DNA of 64,000 nucleotides from an uncultured archaeon (GCA_938042195.1 CALIRQ010000007.1:64180-128179); one strand, 5' to 3'; positions 1-7,396 are shown, numbered from the stretch's first letter. The notes: a model not told the origin generated them from the sequence alone. Translations and numbers: made by a program.

Positions 1-182
1 GATAAATGCCGAAGAAAGACGCGGAGCGAGGCGGATAGTGGTTTGGAGATAGCGGATGTCCCATTCAGCTTGATTTCTCTCCCAAACCATTAATTAGTGG
101 GTTTGGGGGATAAATTCAAGGAGGGCCTAAAAATATTCTGAGCGAGATATGACGGATGGACAAAAAGGCAAGCCCCATGCCC

Positions 183-191
183 TTTTATAAT
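183..191 (+). promoter_or_regulatory. TATA box upstream of the UV endonuclease-type gene
   Basis: The sequence TTTTATAAT lies about 50 bases before the ATG at 240, in an AT-rich gap of about 240 bases in which I see no gene. It is a plausible archaeal TATA box. Confidence 0.4.
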
Positions 192-239
192 ACTCTCGGG
201 AAGATGAAAACCTACAATCGCGTAGCGGCTGATGGTTGA

Positions 240-683
240 ATGAGGCTATGGTCAATTCATCCCAAATACCTCGACGCTAAGGGTTTAATTTCCCTCTGGA
301 GGGAGGGCCTTCTTGCAAAAAAGATTTTGGAGGGTCACGTAAGGGGTTATTCAAACCACCCCCAACTTATAAGGTTTAAGGCGCATGAAAGGCCTGTTGC
401 TTTGGTAAACGCATATCTATGTCAAGTCTATCTTGAAGCGAAAAGGAGGGGATACAAATTCAATCCGTCAAAAATAGAATTCGTAAACTTAATAGAAGAA
501 ATAACTGTGACGAGAGGACAACTGAAATTTGAGTTCTCCCATTTACTTGAAAAGCTTGAAAGAAGGGATAAGAAAAAGTTTGAGGAATTAAAAAATTTAA
601 CCATCCGTAATATAAAACCAAACCCGATTTTCAAAGTGATAAATGGTGGGGTAGAAACATGGGAAAGACCGAGGAAAATTTAG
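240..683 (+). CDS. Pyrimidine dimer DNA glycosylase (endonuclease V type) family protein
   Basis: A 147-residue protein starting MRLWSIHPKYLD and continuing through GLLAKKILEG, RGYSNHPQLIRF and NAYLCQVYLEAKRRGY. These are the conserved blocks of the Pyr_excise family, named after T4 endonuclease V, which removes UV-induced pyrimidine dimers as a glycosylase/AP lyase. The length is typical. The ATG start coincides with the family's usual N terminus and lies downstream of a TATA box. The gene stands alone, upstream of tRNA-Val on the other strand. Its codon use is more AT-rich than that of the genes to its right, possibly a sign of different ancestry. Family assignment is firm; glycosylase activity is inferred. 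Confidence 0.85.
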   Translation: MRLWSIHPKYLDAKGLISLWREGLLAKKILEGHVRGYSNHPQLIRFKAHERPVALVNAYLCQVYLEAKRRGYKFNPSKIEFVNLIEEITVTRGQLKFEFSHLLEKLERRDKKKFEELKNLTIRNIKPNPIFKVINGGVETWERPRKI

Positions 684-949
684 TTGAACAAGGAAGCGGA
701 TCCTCCATGGACCCTTCCTTCAAATGTCAAAAATGAGTCCAATGGATGCGAAGGAGATAAATTACATTTCATAATCTTAAGAAAAATAATGCAACAACTC
801 AATGGGATGCGTTCTTATTTTAATCTCGAAAATGAATGGTAGGGAGATGGCTCAAAACATGAGAGGGATCTATTGATTTGCGCCTCAAAATCCTTAGGAC
901 AAACATTCTCTAAAGACAAATATTCAGATCCCTGGTTTTTAGGAAATTT
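684..949. other. AT-rich intergenic gap
   Basis: About 265 bases of AT-rich sequence between the glycosylase stop and the 3' end of tRNA-Val. I see no open frame of convincing composition, repeat or RNA gene here. Confidence 0.5.
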
Positions 950-982
950 TGGTGGGCCGGGCCGGACTTGAACCGGCGACCT

Positions 983-1002
983 TGCATTGCCGCGGGGGCA
1001 AT
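983..1002 (-). other. Putative tRNA-Val intron 2 (variable region)
   Basis: About 20 extra bases sit between the 3' anticodon stem (GCAGA) and the variable region. They fold as TTGCC-CCCGC-GGCAA, flanked by a GCA/TGC helix with 3-base bulges GAA and AAG on either side. This is a relaxed bulge-helix-bulge. Boundaries may be off by one or two bases. Confidence 0.6.
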
Positions 1003-1009
1003 TCTGCGT

Positions 1010-1025
1010 TTCCCAGGCCTCGCCC
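1010..1025 (-). other. Putative tRNA-Val intron 1 (anticodon loop)
   Basis: About 16 extra bases follow the anticodon. A possible bulge-helix-bulge is visible: central helix CCTG/TGGG (two G-U pairs), 5' bulge ACG, 3' bulge AAA, inner helix GGC/GCC. This is close to the canonical archaeal 37/38 intron site, but the precise junction (36/37 or 37/38) is ambiguous. Confidence 0.6.
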
Positions 1026-1113
1026 GTCAGGCAGATATCCTAACCAAGCTAGACGACCGGCCCCGGATCGACCCCGACCGCGAAAGATCTGGAGCGGGTT
1101 CCGCGGGCATCCC

Positions 1114-1299
1114 TTAAATCAGCCTCTCCTTGTTGACCTTCTTGTTCTGCCAAGAATATCTCCTAATCTTGGAGGAGGCTCCGTAGCCGCATGCTGCGCA
1201 GCGCTTCTTCCTCACATGATAGGCATGCCTACCGCATCGCCTGCAGACTATGTGGGTCTTCAGCCTTCCCCTCTTCCCAAACGAAGGCGTCCCCTTCAA
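1114..1299 (-). CDS. rpl37e: Large ribosomal subunit protein eL37 (L37e)
   Basis: A 61-residue basic protein with the L37e signature: KGTPSFGKR, then a four-cysteine zinc site (CRRCGRHAY and CAACGYG), then [11 protein letters not shown]. It is a structural zinc-ribbon component of the archaeal 50S subunit. It follows the lsm gene by 11 bases on the same strand. This lsm-rpl37e pair is a common archaeal arrangement, so one transcript from the promoter near 1590 is likely. Confidence 0.95.
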   Translation of the reverse strand: MKGTPSFGKRGRLKTHIVCRRCGRHAYHVRKKRCAACGYGASSKIRRYSWQNKKVNKERLI

Positions 1300-1310
1300 C
1301 CCTCAGCGCC

Positions 1311-1544
1311 TCACTGCCTCTTCGGAGGCGGGCTGACCAAGACCACGTTGTCGCCCCTGACGACCACCATCCCTATCTTCCGGGCCTCCGAGGGGATCGT
1401 TATGTCCTCAGCATCCTCGAGGACCAGGTTCATGTGCTGGTCGAAGCTATATAGCTTCCCCCGTACGGTCCTTCCCCCCTTGAGTTCGACGAGCACCACT
1501 CTACCGAGGCTTTCCTCGAATATCCTATTCGCTATCTCGGACAA
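1311..1544 (-). CDS. Archaeal Sm-like (Lsm) RNA-binding protein
   Basis: A 77-residue protein with both Sm motifs: Sm1 from VVLVELKGGRTVRGKL through FDQHMNLVLEDAE, and Sm2 as KIGMVVVRGDNVVLV. Sm proteins form rings that bind U-rich RNA and take part in RNA processing and tRNA maturation. It is the first gene of the pair with rpl37e. A TATA-like stretch (TTTAAAAAC read on the minus strand) lies near 1589-1597, about 45 bases upstream, in the gap shared with the divergent PUA gene. Confidence 0.93.
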   Translation of the reverse strand: MSEIANRIFEESLGRVVLVELKGGRTVRGKLYSFDQHMNLVLEDAEDITIPSEARKIGMVVVRGDNVVLVSPPPKRQ

Positions 1545-1603
1545 TCCTCAACCTCCGCGATCGGTGTGACCTTAGGATTTGGCGCGCTGTTTTTAAAGCT
1601 TGC

Positions 1604-1621
1604 CGCTCCTTAAAAGGAGCG
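1604..1621 (+). promoter_or_regulatory. 18-base perfect dyad touching the PUA-gene start codon
   Basis: CGCTCCTT-AA-AAGGAGCG is a perfect inverted repeat ending at the base before the ATG at 1622. Its right arm contains the Shine-Dalgarno-like AAGGAG and its left arm is the complement. In RNA it would pair away the ribosome site; in DNA it could be an operator between the divergent lsm and PUA promoters. Confidence 0.6.
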
Positions 1622-2122
1622 ATGGGCCAGAGGAAGGCGCTGAGGACGAGGCTCGCAAGGGATCTATTGCAAGAGGTTTCCTCCCGCTACGGGTTGCCTC
1701 TCGATTACCTCGGCAAGCCCTCGGTGGAGGCCATGGAGATCGAAGGGCGGCAAGTCCTATTCCTGGATGGGGAGCCGGCCATCGTGAAGGTCGGGGATTC
1801 CTATTACCCGATCCTGAGTTTCGAGCCCTTAGCCGGTCGCCTCCCAAGGGTGGTCGTCGATATGGGGGCCGTGCCCCATATTTGCAATGGGGCCGACGTC
1901 ATGGCCCCAGGCATAAGGAGGATTGAGGGGAATTTCGGGAACGGAGCGCCCGTGGCGATCGTTGATGAGAAGCACGGCAAGAGGCTGGCCGTGGGAACCG
2001 CCCTCATGGATTCTTCATCCATCCTAGGGGCTAGGCGGGGAAGGGCCGTCGAGAACGTGCATTACGTAGGGGATCGCATCTGGAGGGCATTAATGGCCAG
2101 GGGAGCCGAACATAGGCCTTAG
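1622..2122 (+). CDS. PUA-domain RNA-binding protein (MCT-1-like)
   Basis: A 166-residue protein. The N-terminal half resembles the pre-PUA domain of MCT-1/DUF1947 proteins. The C-terminal half is a PUA domain (PRVVVDMGAVPHICNGADVMAPGI, about residues 78-101, then DEKHGKRLAVG). PUA domains bind structured RNA in modification enzymes and translation factors; MCT-1 proteins associate with ribosomes. The gene is divergent from lsm-rpl37e and its 3' end overlaps the translin stop by 4 bases. The start abuts an inverted repeat that contains its own AAGGAG, suggesting possible translational control. Specific RNA target unknown. Confidence 0.85.
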   Translation: MGQRKALRTRLARDLLQEVSSRYGLPLDYLGKPSVEAMEIEGRQVLFLDGEPAIVKVGDSYYPILSFEPLAGRLPRVVVDMGAVPHICNGADVMAPGIRRIEGNFGNGAPVAIVDEKHGKRLAVGTALMDSSSILGARRGRAVENVHYVGDRIWRALMARGAEHRP

Positions 2123-2835
2123 GGCCCCCTTCTCCCCCTCTTTTCAGCGTGGCTGAGCCGAGGGCCCTTCGCCAAGCGATCGAGCTCCGATCTCAAATCC
2201 CTGATGGCCCCCTCCAATGATGCCCTTTTGAATTCCCATATTATATCGCTCCGCGTAAGCTCTATGAGCTTCCTAGCGACATCCATCTTCTTCCTAAATG
2301 TCGGAACGGCTTGGGTATGATCTAGGGAGAGGAGATCCTCATAAACGCTCTCAATGGTCTCCAAAATCCCCTCGGCCTCCTTTAATCGCCCATCCCTTAG
2401 CTTATCGAGGGCGCTCCTCCTCAATTCCCCGATCAAATCCAATAGGCCCAAGACGTAGGGCATGGAGCCCACACCCACCTCCTTCAGGGATGGCAACCCG
2501 CCCCCCGATACGATCGCCAATAGGCACCTCGCCTCGGCATATTCCTGTTGCGCAACCAAAGCATGGCCTAGCTGATTTAGGATCGGGTTCTTCCTTAGGA
2601 GATCCTCGATGGCCTTTATCAGGCCATGGGCCTCCTCAGCCAAGCTCATGGCCTCTTGGAGATCCCCCCTGTGGGCCCTCATTATCGATTGGCCCGATAG
2701 CTTGGCGGCCCCCCTAGAGAGCTCCAGGAGCTTCTCCCTCGCGAGGTCGTAATCCCTTATATCCTCCTGAATCCTCCCAAGATCCTTCCTCGAGATCCTC
2801 ATCCCGAGCCCCTTTGAGGACTCCCTCTCCCTCAA
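2119..2835 (-). CDS. Archaeal translin family protein
   Basis: A 238-residue, almost entirely alpha-helical protein with translin-family features: the ARLELSRG-type N-terminal helix (REKLLELSRGAAKLSGQSI), the block HALVAQQEYAEARCLL (about residues 91-106), and LPSLKEVGVGSMPYVLGLLD. Translin and TRAX form octameric shells; archaeal homologs form an RNA-binding, C3PO-like endoribonuclease. Its ATG overlaps the taw1 stop as ATGA, so it is translationally coupled as the last gene of psmB-taw1-translin. A second Met 33 bases downstream is possible. Family assignment is good; RNase activity is inferred. Confidence 0.8.
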   Translation of the reverse strand: MRERESSKGLGMRISRKDLGRIQEDIRDYDLAREKLLELSRGAAKLSGQSIMRAHRGDLQEAMSLAEEAHGLIKAIEDLLRKNPILNQLGHALVAQQEYAEARCLLAIVSGGGLPSLKEVGVGSMPYVLGLLDLIGELRRSALDKLRDGRLKEAEGILETIESVYEDLLSLDHTQAVPTFRKKMDVARKLIELTRSDIIWEFKRASLEGAIRDLRSELDRLAKGPRLSHAEKRGRRGP

Positions 2836-3827
2836 GATATCTTGATCGGTTCCTCTAGCTTGCTCAGGAGGACCACCCTGCTATCCCTTGACTCCCCAAT
2901 CAATCCATAGGAGGTCATCCCAGCGAGCCTTGAGGCGAAATCCTTTACCTCCTCGAACGTGGGCATGTTCTCGAAGGAGAGCCTGAGCCTGGAGTAACCT
3001 ACGTACATATAGGCCTTTGCCTCGACATAGGTGGGCGACGCCATCTCGATCAATTCAGCCCACCCCCTCAAACCCCTCATATTGAGGCCCTTGACGAGGG
3101 TCATCCTGAGGACCGTTGGACATTTCAGGCTATGGAGGAGTTCCAGAGTTTCCAAGAAGCCCCTCCAAGCCCCCCGGCTTTGGGGCCTGCATATGGCCAT
3201 ATATCCATCCTCATCCGGAGCGTATGCGGAGACGTAGAGCTGGGTTGGCTCGATGTCCAGCCCGGCGATCGCGGAGGGGAAGGACCCATTAGTCACCAGG
3301 AACGTCGTGAAGCCCCTTCTGTGGAAGGCCTCGATAAGGGCCCCGAGCCTCGGGTAAAGCGTTGGCTCGCCATCTAGGCTTATGGCGACGTGCCTCGGCT
3401 CAAGAGCCTCCGAATACTTCGCCCAATCCACCCTCCCGGAAATGGCCAACGCTTTATAACCGCTGAGGATCCTCCGCTGGGCCGAGAGGCAACCGTCCAC
3501 GATTTCATCCGGTTCGTCCCAAGCGCGGGGAGGCGGGATCGATTGATCAATCCCAACGTCTTCGGGCTGGACCCTCCAGCAGAATCTACAGCGCATATTG
3601 CAGGCGAGCGATGGGGTCATTTGTATGCAGCGGTGGCTCTTGATCCCATAGAATGATTGCTTATAGCAGACCCTGCTCCGGGTGAGGCTCTCGTGGAGCC
3701 ATCTGCATTTCTTTACGGCTGAATGGGATCCAATTATCTGATACTTCTGTCTCTTAAGGATCCCAATCCATTCGGCTAGAAATGGGAGTTCGGATATCCG
3801 GCTCGCGGGCGGGGCTTCCATCGTCAT
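2832..3827 (-). CDS. taw1: Wyosine synthesis radical SAM enzyme Taw1 (TYW1 family)
   Basis: A 331-residue radical SAM protein. The SAM cluster cysteines are C76, C80 and C83 (CNMRCRFC). A second cysteine set, C41, C54 and C67, keeps the 13-residue spacing of the extra Fe-S cluster described in archaeal Taw1. The enzyme condenses N1-methylguanosine-37 of tRNA-Phe with carbons from pyruvate to give imG-14, the tricyclic core of wyosine. Blocks such as AISLDGEPTLYPRLGALIE and FLVTNGSFP fit the family. Its ATG overlaps the psmB stop (ATGA), and it overlaps translin downstream, indicating coupled expression. Both clusters appear complete. Confidence 0.93.
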   Translation of the reverse strand: MTMEAPPASRISELPFLAEWIGILKRQKYQIIGSHSAVKKCRWLHESLTRSRVCYKQSFYGIKSHRCIQMTPSLACNMRCRFCWRVQPEDVGIDQSIPPPRAWDEPDEIVDGCLSAQRRILSGYKALAISGRVDWAKYSEALEPRHVAISLDGEPTLYPRLGALIEAFHRRGFTTFLVTNGSFPSAIAGLDIEPTQLYVSAYAPDEDGYMAICRPQSRGAWRGFLETLELLHSLKCPTVLRMTLVKGLNMRGLRGWAELIEMASPTYVEAKAYMYVGYSRLRLSFENMPTFEEVKDFASRLAGMTSYGLIGESRDSRVVLLSKLEEPIKIS

Positions 3828-4432
3828 CTTAGGCTCAGCGTTTCCTCCCTTGACCCTTCCTTGGTTATTATCAATAGATCCATTCCCTCGCCGCTACCAA
3901 TGTCCCTAGCGGTGGCCGCCTTCGTTGCCTTTTTGACCAACTCCACGGCCTGCTCGGCATTCATCCCGTTCTTGTACTCGGCCTCCAGAACCCCTATGGC
4001 GATCTCCGATCCAGTGCCCACGGATGCGTAATCGTCCCTGATGAGCGAGCCCAGGGGATCCAGCGTATAGATGCTCGGACCCTCCTCATCAACCCCCCCC
4101 ACTATGGCCTGCGCCAAATACGGGAAGAGCCTCATCGAGAACAGTATATTGCTGAGGATCTTGGCCACGCTTTTAACGCTGGCCCTCCTCCCCCTCTCCA
4201 AGAAGTATAGGTTCGCGTAAGCCGAGGACTCCCTCGTGAGCATTTGCATATCGGCCACCATCCCGGCATAGGCGACGCCCACATTATCCGTTATCTTGAA
4301 GACCTTCTTCCCGCTTTTGCTCACGACGAAATACCCATACGATACCCTCCGCTCGGATGCTAGGACTACGCCGTCCTTGAAGACCAAGCCTATGGTGGTG
4401 GCGCCCGGCATTATTGGATATTCCCTGGACAT
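3824..4432 (-). CDS. psmB: Proteasome beta subunit, predicted catalytically inactive (Thr1 to Ala)
   Basis: A 202-residue 20S proteasome beta-type subunit. Aligning PGATTIGLVFKDGVVLASERR with active subunits (G-TTTVGI...) puts Ala where the catalytic N-terminal Thr1 should be. Glu17 and Lys33 equivalents are kept (ASERRVSYGYFVVSKSGKK). The cleavage Gly is there, but a mature subunit would lack the nucleophile. This matches the inert beta1-type subunits of Crenarchaeota, in which a second beta subunit supplies activity. The fold signatures GGVDEEGPSIYTLDPLGS and GSGEGMDLLII are intact. It leads the operon with taw1 and translin. The active beta and the alpha subunit are not in the window. Confidence 0.9.
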   Translation of the reverse strand: MSREYPIMPGATTIGLVFKDGVVLASERRVSYGYFVVSKSGKKVFKITDNVGVAYAGMVADMQMLTRESSAYANLYFLERGRRASVKSVAKILSNILFSMRLFPYLAQAIVGGVDEEGPSIYTLDPLGSLIRDDYASVGTGSEIAIGVLEAEYKNGMNAEQAVELVKKATKAATARDIGSGEGMDLLIITKEGSREETLSLR

Positions 4433-4444
4433 ATCCTATCACTT

Positions 4445-4819
4445 ATGGTGCTGGGTCAAGCTTTAGATGCCTTATGGAATATAAACTTAGGGATCAGCTT
4501 GACCCACCCCCTGAGGAACATCCTCCTCCGCCTCCTATGGGCCGATAGGGCGGAAGAATACCTATTGGCCTATGTCCATAGAGGCATCGAGGGCGACTTG
4601 GCCATAATCAAAGCCTCGGAGATAGCCAAGATTGGCAAGTCTTGGTTTTCCCTGAAGGGCTCGGGGACCATAATACCGTTCCACAGGATCGCTTGGATCA
4701 AGGAGGCGGCGACGGGGAGGCCGATTTGGGAAGGTCGAGGCGAGAGGGCTACAGGGTCCGGCGCCTCAGGGCGAGGCCCTCAACGGCCAGCTCGGCGGGC
4801 GCGCCCAAATCCCCTCTGA
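4445..4819 (+). CDS. UPF0248 (DUF504) family small protein
   Basis: A 124-residue frame whose core (HPLRNILLRLLWADRAEEYL, YVHRGIEGDLAIIKASEI, TIIPFHRI) matches the UPF0248/MJ1316-type RNA-repair-associated domain of archaea. Function is not established. The ATG at 4445 is only 12 bases from the psmB start. A TTG at 4498, just before THPLRN, would fit the family's usual start better and leave room for divergent promoters. The C terminus after about residue 95 is low in complexity and overlaps the 3' end of rtcA by 71 bases, so the reading may be longer than the folded protein. Sitting next to rtcA, an RNA-end enzyme, is suggestive. Confidence 0.7.
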   Translation: MVLGQALDALWNINLGISLTHPLRNILLRLLWADRAEEYLLAYVHRGIEGDLAIIKASEIAKIGKSWFSLKGSGTIIPFHRIAWIKEAATGRPIWEGRGERATGSGASGRGPQRPARRARPNPL

Positions 4820-5831
4820 TCTCGAACCTCACGCCGCATATGGCCTCCGCGATCCTTACGTTCGTTAGTGAATGAAGCGTCAGCTCGGAGGTGCCGATCT
4901 CAGATCGCCCTTTCGCGATCGCCATGTATGTGACGATCATGTCGGCCATATGCCTATCAACGGGCTTGCCGGATGAAATTTCTCTCAGCAATTTGGAGGC
5001 CGCCTCCCTTCCGACCTCCTCAGCGGCCTTCCCCTTCTCGCCTAGGGCATCGGCCCCTAGGATTGCCCCAGAGCTGGTCTTGGCGTAGAGGGTTATCCCG
5101 CTGCCGGGCCCCAATCCCGCATCGGACCCATGAGGGCTCCATTCTATGTCTATCGAGATTGGGGAATGGATCGCTCGGCGCAGGGCGGCCTCGGCGGCCT
5201 TCGCTTGCCTCTCGGCCACATGTCTTGGCAGCCCCGTGCAATGGCTTAGGCCGCGAACCTCGACCAGTTCCCCGAACTCCTTTATCATTATTGGGCCAAG
5301 CTCCTCCGCGGGCTCGACCGATATCTCTACCTCCCCCCCGCCCTTGGGATAATGGCCCCTCCTGATCAATCGCAAATCGATCCTCGGCCCCATCCTGGAT
5401 AGGATCGGGAGGACAACGAATTTGAAATAATCGATGGGTGGACTCCATTTCACATCGGTGCCCCCTCTGATCGTGGCGGTGATCTTCGATGGGGCTAGGG
5501 AGAGGACTGGGAGGATCGCTTGAAGGACGAGCGAGATGCTCCCCGCGGTCCCAACCTCGAACTCGAACTTATCGGAGGTTATATCGCCCGGATGAAACTC
5601 CAAGACCCTCGATCCAAGCTCGAGCCCCTCCGCCCTCGCACCGCAGATCCTCGCCAACGCCCTTATCGCGGTAACGTGCTGGGCCCTCATCCCCGGCGAG
5701 GGCCTCTTCCCCCTTATATTCGTTATCCTGATAGGTTTCCCCAAAAGGGCGGATAGGGCGACGCTGGACCTGAGGATTTGCCCTCCCCCTTCCAATTCAT
5801 CGCCCCTGATCTCGATCAGACCGCTGCCCAT
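4749..5831 (-). CDS. rtcA: RNA 3'-terminal phosphate cyclase
   Basis: A 360-residue protein from the chosen ATG at 5831 (GSGLIEIRGDELEGGGQILR). A longer frame to 5888 adds 19 residues not typical of the family. Family blocks: RGKRPSPGMRAQHVTA, GTAGSISLVLQAILP, GGTDVKWSPP, RRGHYPKGGGEVEI and HGSDAGLGPGSGITLY. The conserved active-site histidine lies in the C-terminal VDRHMADM. The enzyme uses ATP to convert RNA 3'-phosphate ends to 2',3'-cyclic phosphates through an enzyme-AMP intermediate, in RNA repair or processing. Convergent with the UPF0248 gene. The 5889-6048 gap upstream carries its promoter; I see no further gene there. Confidence 0.93.
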   Translation of the reverse strand: MGSGLIEIRGDELEGGGQILRSSVALSALLGKPIRITNIRGKRPSPGMRAQHVTAIRALARICGARAEGLELGSRVLEFHPGDITSDKFEFEVGTAGSISLVLQAILPVLSLAPSKITATIRGGTDVKWSPPIDYFKFVVLPILSRMGPRIDLRLIRRGHYPKGGGEVEISVEPAEELGPIMIKEFGELVEVRGLSHCTGLPRHVAERQAKAAEAALRRAIHSPISIDIEWSPHGSDAGLGPGSGITLYAKTSSGAILGADALGEKGKAAEEVGREAASKLLREISSGKPVDRHMADMIVTYMAIAKGRSEIGTSELTLHSLTNVRIAEAICGVRFEIRGDLGAPAELAVEGLALRRRTL

Positions 5832-6048
5832 GGAGTGCGGAGGATGGGCCCCCGTTAAAAAATTTTCAACCGGATGCGCCATGGCCATCCCGTGGTGCTT
5901 CTATCAAATCTCAATACGGCCTGACGTCCTTTGATGAATCATGAAGATCGCAGATCGCGAATCCCCCTCAGTCCAAAAGCGATTTCGCGAAGGGGAATTG
6001 GCTTAATATGAGAGTTGCTGCTTAAGGGGGGGCGGGTGCATCTGGGGC

Positions 6049-6573
6049 TTGGCCGTCGGACTTTACGTGGGGAGATTCCAACCCTTCCATATGGGGCATC
6101 TGAAAGCCATAGAGCATATACTCAAGAGAATGGATGAGCTGATCATCGCGGTCGGTAGCGCGCAATATAGCCACACGAGCAGGGACCCATTCACCGCGGG
6201 GGAGAGGATCGCCATGATCAGGCTCGCCTTGGATGAGGCCAAGTTTGATAGGTCGAAATATATGATCATCCCGATACCGGATGTGGGGGTCCATGCCATC
6301 TGGGTTTCCCATTTACTCTCCTATGTCCCAAAATTCGATGTATGCTTCACGAATGAGCCCCTGACCTCCCGGTTATTCAAGGAGGCCGGTCTGAGGGTGG
6401 AGGCGATCCCCTTCTTCAATAGGGGGGTGTATTCGGCGAGGGAGATAAGGAGGAGGATATTGAAAGGGGAGGATTGGAGGGCCCTACTGCCCCCCAGCGT
6501 GGCCAACTTCATGGAATCGATCGGTGGGGTCCAGAGGATTAGGGATATAAGCAAAAGCGACGAGATCGTTTGA
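6049..6573 (+). CDS. Nicotinamide-nucleotide adenylyltransferase (archaeal NadM type)
   Basis: A 174-residue nucleotidyltransferase, with TTG as the only reasonable start, since the Rossmann strand begins at once (AVGLYVGRFQPFHMGHLKAI). The HxGH motif is HMGH, and the C-terminal ISSTxIR-type motif appears as YSAREIRRRI. It transfers AMP from ATP to NMN to form NAD. ELIIAVGSAQYSHTSRDPFTAGER is characteristic of archaeal NMNATs (length about 170-185). It lies 16 bases upstream of the SAM hydrolase gene and probably shares its transcript. The start follows a G-rich stretch that could serve as ribosome site. Confidence 0.93.
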   Translation: MAVGLYVGRFQPFHMGHLKAIEHILKRMDELIIAVGSAQYSHTSRDPFTAGERIAMIRLALDEAKFDRSKYMIIPIPDVGVHAIWVSHLLSYVPKFDVCFTNEPLTSRLFKEAGLRVEAIPFFNRGVYSAREIRRRILKGEDWRALLPPSVANFMESIGGVQRIRDISKSDEIV

Positions 6574-6589
6574 AAAAGGGATCGGCCAA

Positions 6590-7396
6590 TTGGCCTCGCC
6601 TAACGGCATCATAGCGCTCCTGACAGATTTCGGGGAAAGGGATTATTACGTAGCCGCCATGAAGGGCGTGATATATGGAATATTCCCGAACGCGAGGATA
6701 GTGGATATATCCCATCAGGTCGAGAGGTTCGACATCGTGGGCGGGGCATTCGTTTTGTGGAAGGCCTCGGAGAGCTTCCCAGAGGGCACGGTTTATCTCG
6801 GGGTGGTCGACCCGACCGTAGGGGCCTCTAGGGATAGGATAATCGTTAGGACGAAGAGGAATTTCTTCGTAGGGCCCGATAATGGCCTCCTGTGGCTAGC
6901 CTCCAAGGCGGATGGGATCGATGGTATCTTCAGCATAGAGAACGAGGCCTACTTACTGAGGGGAAGGGCTCGGACCTTCGAGGGGAGGGACATATTCGCC
7001 CCAGTGGCCGCCCACGTGGCCTCCGGGGTCCCGCCAGAGGAGTTCGGGAGGGAGAGGGAGGGCATGGTGGAATTGGATCTTGGCCAGGCGAAGGTTGGCG
7101 AAGGAGTTATTGAATGCGAGGTGATATATGTGGACAATTTCGGGAACGCTATAACAAATCTGGAGGGGTGGATGGCGGAAGAGCTCATCGGGATCGACAA
7201 TCTCGCCAACCTTAGAATTGGATCGGTTGAGGAAAACGTCAAGTTCGGCAGAACCTACGCGAGCGTGGGGGAGGGCGAGGTGCTATTGCTCGTGGGCAGC
7301 CATGGGAACCTCGAGGTGGCCGTTCGAGGCGGGAGCGCCTCTGCCAAATTGGGGATAAGAAGGGGGGACAAGATAAGCATCAGCCGGCCCAAGTAG
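6590..7396 (+). CDS. SAM hydrolase (SAM hydroxide adenosyltransferase, DUF62 family)
   Basis: A 268-residue protein with the family pattern: ALLTDFGERDYYVAAMKG at the N terminus, DISHQVERFDIVGGAFVL, VYLGVVDPTVG, FVGPDNGLL, then VIYVDNFGNAITNLE and GSHGNLEVAVRGGSA in the C-terminal beta barrel. Characterized members hydrolyse S-adenosylmethionine to adenosine and methionine by activating water. The Asp/Arg/His residues of the family are in these motifs, although I assign them only by position. Start is TTG at 6590, 16 bases after the NMNAT stop. The cellular purpose of this activity in archaea is unsettled. Confidence 0.88.
   Translation: MASPNGIIALLTDFGERDYYVAAMKGVIYGIFPNARIVDISHQVERFDIVGGAFVLWKASESFPEGTVYLGVVDPTVGASRDRIIVRTKRNFFVGPDNGLLWLASKADGIDGIFSIENEAYLLRGRARTFEGRDIFAPVAAHVASGVPPEEFGREREGMVELDLGQAKVGEGVIECEVIYVDNFGNAITNLEGWMAEELIGIDNLANLRIGSVEENVKFGRTYASVGEGEVLLLVGSHGNLEVAVRGGSASAKLGIRRGDKISISRPK

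Larger units (their letters stand above)
950..1063 (-). tRNA. tRNA-Val (GAC) with two apparent introns and encoded CCA
   Basis: Read on the minus strand, the acceptor stem GGGCCGG pairs with CCGGCCC, followed by discriminator A and a genome-encoded CCA (950-952). The T arm is GCCGG-TTCAAGT-CCGGC. The D stem is GTCT/GGAT. The anticodon stem is TCTGC/GCAGA with anticodon GAC complementary to 1026-1028. The gene is about 111 bases without CCA. Removing roughly 16 bases from the anticodon loop (1010-1025) and roughly 20 from the variable region (983-1002) leaves a normal 75-base tRNA-Val whose loop reads CTGACAC. Exact splice points are inferred from possible bulge-helix-bulge pairing, not measured. 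Confidence 0.85.

Noticed and set aside
949..1569. 206-codon plus-strand frame across tRNA-Val, rpl37e and lsm
   Set aside because: It runs antisense to three recognised genes and begins in the tRNA; a chance open frame.
5928..5990. Possible C/D-box sRNA (TTGATGA ...)
   Set aside because: The box C-like sequence lacks the preceding purine, and no CTGA box D follows at a proper distance on the same strand.
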